From contig NC_087066.1 of the NCBI RefSeq assembly GCF_963678635.1, positions 55,942,312 through 56,006,311 of the forward strand: 64,000 nt of DNA. Reading direction: 5' to 3'. A program made the position numbers and the translations under genes. A model generated the notes under the pieces. It did no database searches. It was given only the letters and a program-made list of their open reading frames with translations, and was not told where the DNA came from. Numbering within the stretch: the stretch's first letter is position 1; each line of letters begins with the position of its first letter. Positions 56,808 to 64,000 of this stretch are shown piece after piece. Source of the DNA: Symsagittifera roscoffensis (taxonomy: Eukaryota; Xenacoelomorpha; Acoela; Convolutidae).

Positions 56808-58579
56808 AAGGTTGGATTCATTGTCATTTGTAATGATTCTGCTGCATTTGGCATTTGAGAAAAATTTGAAAGTTGATTTCTTGTTATTTCGTGTTGTTGA
56901 AGATAATATGGGAGTGGTATTTCATTTTGCATTTGTGTTGGTTGATACGAGTGTGTGATCATTGGGTTTTGTTGCTGAATTGGTTGAAAAGATTGTGTAT
57001 TAATTGGGTTTTGTGTTTGGATTGGTTGTTGATTTTGTGTATCTATCGGTTGTGGAGAAAAAATTCTATGATTTGTATGTGGTTTCTGTACTCCTTGTCC
57101 ACGATATTCTTGATTATATGGTGCAAATATATCTGGTTGTAAAAAATCATCATCTGAGGATAAGTAATCCATTTGATAAGATGTTTGTTTTTTATTCTTA
57201 TTTTGTTGAAAAAATGGATAATTTTCACTACGATCCTGTGGAGGATGCGAATTTGTTTGAAAATTTACTGAATTGGTTGATGCCATTGGGTTATCCCAGT
57301 TTCGAGATCTTATATGATTATTAGTATTTTTTCGTGGGGGATAGTTTGTTTTTGATGGATGTGTGTAATTATAATTATGTTCTGCAAAATTGTTTCTAGT
57401 GAACGTTTTACGTGTTTTTGACGGTATTGTCATGGGTCTGTATGTTTGATAATCCATGTGTGAATATTTTGGGGCAACCGAAGGTTTAACGGTTGATTGC
57501 AAGGTTACCTGTGTTTGTGAAGGGTTTGTATTTCTTGGTGTTGTTAAATTTGGACGTATCGGTGAAATGCTTTGTTGTGTAGTTGTTGTGTGTATGATTT
57601 CTTCATTTATGAAGTGTGATGGTGTCTGGATATCTTGTTGAGTGAGATTCCTAGTTCCATTGAGGTTTTCATTGTGTATGACTGTCGAGTTTAAACTATT
57701 ATTTTGCATATCAGGTAAAAATGTATTATAGTTTAATGGTGTTGCATCAATGGTTTATGGTGTTACTCTTACATAATCTCTTACATAAGATATCGTACTT
57801 ATTGCTTGACTTGAGATTGATTGTGGGAAGTTTATGAATGCGGGATGAGACCATTCGGGGTCCCAAACATAGTCTGACTGTTCTGTGATGGCAGTATCAT
57901 CGTTTGAGTTTTGAGGTCTAAAATTTTCTCTTGCTTGTGAAATTAAATCAATATTATGTGCGAAATAATCTATTATAAACCATGCCAAAATTTTTTGTAA
58001 GTCATGTTTTGTATGTGGTGAAACTTCATCTTTAGTGAAATTTTCTTGAATTATATTTAGAAAACTAGAGAGTATTGTGATTTCATGTCGTACTCTTATA
58101 TGTTTAGATGTTTCTGTCGGTGAGACATTTGGGATTGGGATTTCGTTTTCTAATATCGAGATATAACTATATATTATTGCAAAAACTTCATTGGTGAATA
58201 TGGAGTTTGCTCTTTGTGAGTTATGATATTGTATGCTTTTTATATATTCTGAGAATACTTTTGAAAATTCTAAATCAAGGTCGTCTGTTTGAATTACATA
58301 TTTGCTGTGATTCTGGTTTGGTGAGCTGAATTCTATGGAGTAGATTCCGTATTGTTGTGTTAAGTTACATATATCTTTCAGATAGTGATCGATAATTTGT
58401 CTTTTGATTTTTACATCTGGGAACTCTGTTTTACATGGGCTGATTCCGGGTTCAAACAAATTTAAGAGTAAATTCTTGCAAAATATATGCTGTCCTCTAT
58501 CATTGGTTGCATCTACAATGAAGGGGAAGATATCATCATCATCTGGACTTTCTTCACCTGGGGTGTGCGTTGAGCACAT
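56789..58579 (-). pseudogene. Frames B and C: unrecognised protein(s) upstream of gag, split by TAA
   Basis: ATG 58579 opens 274 codons (B) ending at TAA 57755-57757. The same frame then continues through C (ATG 57709) to TAA 56789-56791, so B and C may be one ~596-codon protein with a single stop. B is acidic at the start (EESPDDDDIF) and helical in the middle. C is Pro/Gln/Asn/Thr-rich with repeated Q-P-I-Q/N-P motifs and looks disordered. B overlaps the end of frame A by 26 bp; C overlaps the gag start by 19 bp. A frame of this size between leader and gag is not usual for Ty3 elements. Candidate roles are an extended gag/matrix or an accessory protein; there is no recognised domain. Confidence 0.6.
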
Positions 58580-59021
58580 TTTTTCGTTTGATGACTGTTA
58601 ATATGTAATTATCGATGTGTCTAATTGGTTGATTCCAATTGTATAAGTGTACTGGTTTGTGTTTATATTGCTTTTTTATTCTTCTTTTTCCTCTTTTTGA
58701 TGAATTTGAAGTTGTTTCTGAGTCGGAAAAATATAATTGATCGTGAATTGGGCAATTTTTATCTATTGATTCTTTTAATTTATAAAGTTCGTCTAAACTG
58801 CTGGTTTCTGATTCTGAAAATGCGTTTCGGTTTTTGGAAAATCTTTTTCGTGTTATTTGTCTTTGTTTGGTTATTATTTTTCTTTTTAGTGTTTGTCGTT
58901 TTGTTCTAATATATCCAACTGTTTGTGTATGAGGTGTGATTACAAGGTCGTATTTTTTGTTATCTATCTCACAATTGTGTAAAACGATTGTTTGTTTATT
59001 TCCTAGGTTTTTAAATGACAT
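58554..59021 (-). CDS. Frame A: 155-residue basic protein, unknown
   Basis: This is the first frame after the leader. It is intact and very basic (KRQTLKRKIITKQRQITRKR and KRGKRRIKKQYKHK) with an acidic/Ser patch between (SESETSSLDELYKLKE). The composition suggests a nucleic-acid-binding or nuclear-localised protein. No family is recognised. Its end overlaps frame B by 26 bases in another frame. Confidence 0.6.
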   Translation of the reverse strand: MSFKNLGNKQTIVLHNCEIDNKKYDLVITPHTQTVGYIRTKRQTLKRKIITKQRQITRKRFSKNRNAFSESETSSLDELYKLKESIDKNCPIHDQLYFSDSETTSNSSKRGKRRIKKQYKHKPVHLYNWNQPIRHIDNYILTVIKRKNVLNAHPR

Positions 59022-60251
59022 AAGGTTTAGGATGACGGATGCAAAAGGTTGTTAAATGATTTCTATTTTCTTAGACTGTTAGTCCTTACGGTTTTTTGGT
59101 TAGCTTAACCTGGGTCTATTTGTTCAGGGTTGGAGAGAAAAGTATATCGATTCCGAAGAAAGATTTTTTACTTTCTCGTGGCTAGTATAAGCTAAGGTGT
59201 TAACTTACTTAATCTTACTTAAGGGTAGTGATTGTGTTCAAGGGTTGGAGAATAGTAAATCGATCCACAAGGTTCAGGTATAATTAGAACGCGAGTAGTT
59301 CGTTAGATACTATTTTAAACTTACTAAGTCTAAGATTTATCCTGGGTCTGGTAAGAGGGGGGATCAAGTGAAGGATGAATAACCGAAGTTCTTCACTGTT
59401 TATCCTAATTTGAATGATTAGTTTTGTTCAAAAATTTCTATTAGTCCTGGGTTTGTAGAAAGGGTTGGATAGTGAATCGACGTTTGAGGTCGTTAGACAC
59501 TAGCTAAGTGGGTGTGGGGGAGAACAAAATTGTTCTTTTTGAACCAAGGATAGGCCTTGATGATCAAGTTTTAAATTTAATTAAATAGAAAATGATTTAA
59601 GATCCAAGGATAAGCCTTGATGATCTGGTTTTAAAATTAAGTGAATTTAAGTTTAAAATGATTTAAATTTGTGTAAAGAAAAGATTTAGTGTTTTTATGA
59701 TATTAGTGAGCTTATGAATGCTGTTATGTTTAGGTGATGAAGCTGGAACAACAGGATGATTTATGATTACTAACCGTTTATTGTCATGCTACTAATTTTT
59801 ATTTTGATTTTTCAATAAATATTTTTCAAACATGTTTTGTATATTACTGCAGAATTTAGGAAAACGATCTGAGATCTTTTTATCAATCGTTATTGTATAT
59901 TAATAATTTTGTTTAGCGCCTGAAATGATTATGAAGATTGACTTCAAGATTTTATGTTTGCAAATGAAAATCTAAATTCATTGCTAATAAAATTCTAAAT
60001 ACAAAACTTGTGTTGGCTTTTGCCGAACTATCATATAACTATATGGTAAGTTTCTACTTTGTCGTATGTCGTCTCTGGTTCGAGGTCTTCTTCCAATTCC
60101 GGGTAGTTCTGTTATTGTTCGGAATATTGGCTCTGATCTATTGAGTCGTAGAGACATTTCGATTCAATTATCGTCGTATAACATTTTGTAAATGTTTTGT
60201 CTAATTTCTAATCTATTATTGGTTAATTCTAAGCTACTAAGGTCTTGTTCG
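59022..60251 (-). other. 1.2-kb leader of the 18.8-kb element
   Basis: No coding frame was seen. It contains short imperfect repeats: GGGTTGGA followed by an ATCGA core at 59127-59153, 59242-59266 and 59462-59482, and a pair CCAAGGATA(A/G)GCCTTGATGAT at about 59544 and 59603. The position between primer-binding site and first frame is where packaging or translation-control RNA structures would sit. Confidence 0.55.
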
Positions 60252-60269
60252 AGACTTATGGTCGCACCA
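60252..60269 (-). promoter_or_regulatory. Primer-binding site of the 18.8-kb element
   Basis: In element sense TGGTGCGACCATAAGTCT starts 2 nt after the LTR end (ATAACTCA-TC). TGG fits a tRNA CCA end. The extended complement contains GTTCGAGA, like a T-loop, so the primer may match deep into a tRNA. The tRNA identity is not resolved. Confidence 0.65.
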
Positions 60270-60271
60270 GA

Positions 60272-60683
60272 TGAGTTATGACCGATGTGGTTAACTCATA
60301 GAGTAATTTCGGATAGGGTACACCGTCTGCTCGTCACGCTATCTTATTTTCGGCCGGATAGATTCGTGCAACTTCTTAGTCTAATACCGATCCTAATCTT
60401 ACTCTTATACTTATCTAGTCTCAGGTTGTTTAACTAGTCTCTGCTAGGCTCAATAGATCTAGGGTATACTGGTTTATTGCGGCTGCTGAAGTCTTCTTGG
60501 AGAGTCCAACTAATTTCTAAGTTAAATTCAAATCTCTCTGGTGCTGAAATTACAAGTAATTTCAGCACTTACAAATAATTGGATTGTTAGTCAGATGGAT
60601 CATGATTGGTTAATATTAAATACTTTCCATTGGTAAAATATCTAATTTATCCAATCATAAAATGTAGTTTAGATCAGGTTCCA
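60272..60683 (-). repeat. 5' LTR of the 18.8-kb element (412 bp)
   Basis: It is the same length as the left LTR, with three substitutions noticed (near 60331, 60579 and 60628). It carries the same palindrome at 60541-60568. Confidence 0.93.
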
Positions 60684-60687
60684 CAAT
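60684..60687. other. Target-site duplication, right (CAAT)
   Basis: CAAT follows AGGTTCCA of the right LTR and matches 41867-41870. Confidence 0.85.
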
Positions 60688-60830
60688 CTAGAGATTTTAA
60701 CTTGTCTTCTTTGTTTGCGAAAACCATAACCATCATAGATGCCCGTCCCGACCAATTAATTTCAATTCATGTTTCCGAGAAGGTAAACAGAGGTTATATT
60801 ATTAGGATCGAACCCAAAAAAACGAACTAG

Positions 60831-62400
60831 CAGTTTTGAATTTACGTTTTGGAAATATTTAAAAGTTGCCCGGGTAGAAAACTGAAAACTTTTATACCGT
60901 ACTTACCAACTGATATTCATAGCCAGCGATTGAAAAGTGAAATAAAGAAAATCGACAAAAATATTGCATTATGTTTGATAAAATATGGATTAAATTTTCA
61001 TCAAAAAAATCACTTTCTTTCTAAAATAATCATTTATATCAATTATATGAGGGACATAGCAACAGAAAAATAGCAACATTGAAATCCATTGTGAATCGAA
61101 TGATGGGGAGCGGTCGTGAAGTGCTTACGTCTCCGCCTCTCAATCGAACGGTTGGATGTTCGAGGACCGCCATGATCCGTGCTCATTGCTTGAGGGTGAG
61201 GCAGCATTACCCAGCCCAGAAAAATAACATGCATGTATTTCGTAAGCAGGGGGCACAACAGCGGTTCGCCGTGATGAGCTGTACAGCTCGTATGTTGCTC
61301 CATTCTCTCGGGGATAAATGGTCGTTACTTACTATAATCTATTATTTTTTTTTTGTTTTACAGGGACTGTATAAAAGGACTACATAATTGATCATTATCC
61401 ATGAAACTGTAGTGCGGGATGAACAGAAAAGCTGCTTAGAAAATTGTTGCAAAATTGTTATGTGGAGCTAAAGCAGATCCACTTTTGTCTGAAAAAGTGA
61501 AATGTTGAGAGTTGCATATGCTTGTACAAATGTAAATTGGTCAGCGAAAGCACAGAAGAGAAAAGTTAAATAGAGAACACCTGTTAGTTTTTGTTTTTAA
61601 TGAAGATTTAGCCCCTATGTTAGGAACTATGTAACATTGTAGGTCATGGTTGCAACGATAATGAATGATTGAGTGTTGATCAAAAAAGTAAGAAGTTCTT
61701 TGCATCCTACGTAGAACCAATTGTCTCCTTAACATTAAACATGCAAAACTCATTTTGGTTGGAAAATGAATCAGAGAATAGCTTGAAAACTGTTACTCTT
61801 CGGATGGCTGACTTCGTGTTCTCTAAACAAACAAGACAGAAAGTGTTTGAGGATCCATCATTGCTGAACTCTTCTCCCCTCACTGATTAAACAGTTTTAA
61901 CTAAACTAGCTAACTCCTCCTCTCTCTTTGTCAGCCACTCCTCGTCAAGAGAGTTTAATACAACTCTACCTGTAAATCGCTGCTTCACATGAGATACATG
62001 AAGATCATTGTTTAACAATGGTGAGCTGTAATTTACGACTGGGAAAACATTATGACATCTGAGTCTGAAAATCTATTGCTTATAATCTGATGACATTTTC
62101 CCAGTCCTTGATTTACTTAGATCTAAACTCTTTGATTATAAATTCCACAAACTTGGAGTCTGAGCCGAATAGAAAGAAAATGGATGGCTCACATCTCAAT
62201 TTCAGTGAGGAATTACCTAATTGGATAGAACTAATTGATCTTGAAAACATGGAGACTGAAGCAACGCCTTTGCTGAAGTGGCAAGTTCAACCTGATTACA
62301 GCCCAAGCATGAACTTGTTTCCGGAGGGAGAAATTAATTCATCGGGTAAATACCAAGTCTTCATTAAAAAGCTTTCAAATTAGAATTTAGAATGTTTATG
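60831..62400. other. Region with short open frames, no gene recognised
   Basis: Open frames at 60849-61073, 61079-61387, 61669-61890 and 62090-62383 (+) lie in sequence less AT-rich than its surroundings, most clearly 61080-61320. The last two encode hydrophilic peptides of coding-like composition (e.g. NWIELIDLENMETEATPLL). I could not join them with convincing splice sites or recognise a family. They may be exons of an unknown gene or pseudogene remnants. Confidence 0.3.
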
Positions 62401-62489
62401 CTTTGCTTGTGCTGAAAAAAGAATTCAAGAAGTTAGGATACTCAATTGATCGTTCGTTTATACTTGTTCGAACCGAATTGCGATATTTA

Positions 62490-62640
62490 CAAACTACGTC
62501 CTGATTTTTTACATCCTGATTTTTTCGGGCTTTTTTTCGAACTTGATGACAATCAATTTTGATACAATTTACGTCTTGATTTTTCGGGAATTTTTTTTGA
62601 ACTTGATGACAATCAAATTTGATTTTTTTTTTGCGTTTTG
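62490..62640. repeat. Short imperfect tandem repeat
   Basis: A ~75-bp motif containing TACGTC(C/T)TGATTTTT, TCGGG, GAACTTGATGACAATCAA and TTTGAT occurs twice in a row, with a further partial copy of its first part. Confidence 0.7.
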
Positions 62641-64000
62641 ACTTAATTGATTTATTTTCAATGTCTAATGTTATTCAGTTATACATGAAAGGAGCAAAAA
62701 ATTTTTGAAATGGATTTTGGTTTTCAAAAATCCCAAACAAAATAAAAGTTGTATGTTGATCTTTTGCTTCTCAACTTTGGTTGACTCAATCAAAAAAGTG
62801 TTAATCATTAAAGTTTTTGAGGGCGACCGCTCAACCAGCATAAAAGTTTATACACAATAAAATTTATCAACTAGCTTTATTTTAAAAGCATATTACTCAA
62901 AAATTAAAATGAAAGATTGACAACTACGCAGTAATAATCCACAATAAATTGGAGCAAAACCTTTAACCAATCGACCAAAAGTGCTTGCTTGATTATCATT
63001 TTTCGATGTCCAGATTTATGCTTCCTTTTTTGGTTACTACGAATATTTAAATAGAAAGCTAGCATAAATTTTGGTCATCGAAGGATGAATCAACTGCATC
63101 TTAACCTTACAGTCTGAGTTAACCTTAATTATACGTCAAAATATGCGCGAAATCAGCATTGTAAAACAACAAGTGGAACCAACTTGGTTGTTGATGGCTA
63201 CCGATTTAGGAAGAAACAGAAAAAAAACAATATTGTGTTTGTGTAAAACAATCCTGCAAATGTTGTTTTTAAAAACTATCAGTACAAATATTATATAGAG
63301 AAACATAAACTGTACCATGAAGCAAGTTTTGACGATTGCAAATTGAGAGAAACCCAAAGAACTAAATCAACAACATTTTGCGAAAATGTATTCAAAATTT
63401 TTGTAAGATTTATAAGTTTTTATAATATCAGAATATCATCGAAATAGACAATCCCTAAGAAAACGGAACACATTTCTCCCTTCGATTGCAATATCCATAC
63501 CGGAATGTAAAATAAAGATTTTTTTCAAAATTTTGGAAGTGAGCCTGTTTTTTTACTTGAATCCAGCGTTTTACTGATAAACTGCATTTGGTGTTATAAG
63601 CCATGCAATTTACTTTTAACATTTTCACACACAATAATATACCAAAAACGTCACTTTTTGTATGTGGCTAGAAAACTTTTACTTAGCAATTTTTGGTTCT
63701 TGAGAAAAGAAGTCTGTTATCTTTATGAAAAAATTGTTGTTTATTTTACCGCATGAAAACATAACGTTAAAGAGACAAAGAAATTTTTCTCCGTAAAATG
63801 CATACTCGAGCACTGAAGCAAGTTTGCAACAATAAAGTATAAAACATTTTTACATAAAATGTGTAATTTTTCTAGGGAAAAAAGCATATCGTACAATTTT
63901 CATAAATGAAACTGTATGATAAGCATTGTTGGTGCCAAAAGTATTTTTGATGCTCTCATATAACGGAAATTGCAATCAATTTCTTTTGATTGAGTCTTTA
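62641..64000. other. AT-rich intergenic sequence
   Basis: No gene or RNA was seen. Around 62690-62830, AAAATAAAAGTTG...TTGATC and neighbouring strings are reminiscent of R1 family sequence but too diverged to call firmly. Confidence 0.4.

Larger units (their letters stand above)
41871..60683 (-). mobile_element. 18.8-kb retrovirus-like Ty3/gypsy element with env-like and accessory frames
   Basis: Two 412-bp LTRs in direct orientation (41871-42282 and 60272-60683), a perfect CAAT target duplication and a - strand coding interior define one complete insertion. The order on the - strand is LTR, primer-binding site, leader, frames A, B/C, gag-pol, D, envelope (E, F/G), H, tail and LTR. The PR-RT-RNase H-IN order places it in Ty3/gypsy. 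At 18.8 kb it is much larger than usual for this group (typically 5-10 kb). I saw only three differences between the LTRs, so insertion is recent, yet the frames carry stops and frame changes. Confidence 0.93.
41832..60830 (+). pseudogene. Possible host terminal exon split by the retrovirus-like insertion
   Basis: The empty site reads 41832-41870 followed directly by 60688-60830. Across this join, with the target duplication counted once, one frame stays open for 59 codons to TAG (60828-60830), beginning after an acceptor-like TTTTTAG. Downstream residues include SSLFAKTITIIDARP and GYIIRIEPKK. The gene is not recognised and no earlier exon was found; the preceding 20 kb is repeats. If the exon is real, the 18.8-kb insertion truncates it; otherwise the open frame is chance. 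Confidence 0.35.

Overview
The window is nuclear DNA from an invertebrate metazoan. It is AT-rich, its genes have introns with GT-AG borders, and retroelements fill much of it. The sequence alone does not settle the phylum. Two host genes are recognisable, both on the + strand and tandemly arranged. The first is a pentameric ligand-gated ion channel without the Cys-loop cysteines (last five exons, 12258-16266). The second is a complete TNNI3K-type ankyrin-repeat kinase (three exons, 16697-20299). A possible third host exon, split by a retrovirus-like insertion, lies at 41832-41870 plus 60688-60830.

Layout. 1-4161: about two and a half copies of a ~2.15-kb tandem noncoding repeat (called R1 here), whose diverged relatives recur at 5.7, 12.7-14.1 and 28.5-29.3 kb. 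4162-6980: nothing recognised apart from R1 debris. 6985-9660 (-): a decayed non-LTR retrotransposon with endonuclease and reverse transcriptase remnants. 9661-12257: no gene seen. 12258-20299: the two host genes. 21126-21262: a degenerate duplicate of the TNNI3K tail. 21298-28472 (+): a Ty3/gypsy LTR retrotransposon with a 5-bp target duplication. 28473-41492: a rearranged amplification of that element and its right flank, with a ~2.12-kb unit and a nested 1,413-bp unit, ending in a third LTR and a second copy of the flank. 41871-60683 (-): an 18.8-kb retrovirus-like element with 412-bp LTRs that differ at three sites I could see, and a perfect 4-bp target duplication (CAAT). 60831-64000: no confident gene.

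The 18.8-kb element is the most unusual object. Read on the - strand it carries, in order: LTR, primer-binding site, ~1.2-kb leader, three unrecognised reading frames (A, and B and C in one frame), gag-protease-RT-RNase H-integrase, a one-TM Pro/Ser-rich frame (D), an envelope-like glycoprotein that looks like the class III family shared by chuviruses and herpesvirus gB, a 602-residue unrecognised protein (H), a 1.6-kb tail and LTR. Several neighbouring frames overlap by 4-26 bases. The coding frames are broken by a few stops and frame changes, so this copy looks young but probably not functional as it stands.

The host genes are independent of each other in function: a membrane channel and a cytoplasmic kinase. 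The retroelements appear to have shaped the intergenic DNA, and one of them may have broken a host exon.
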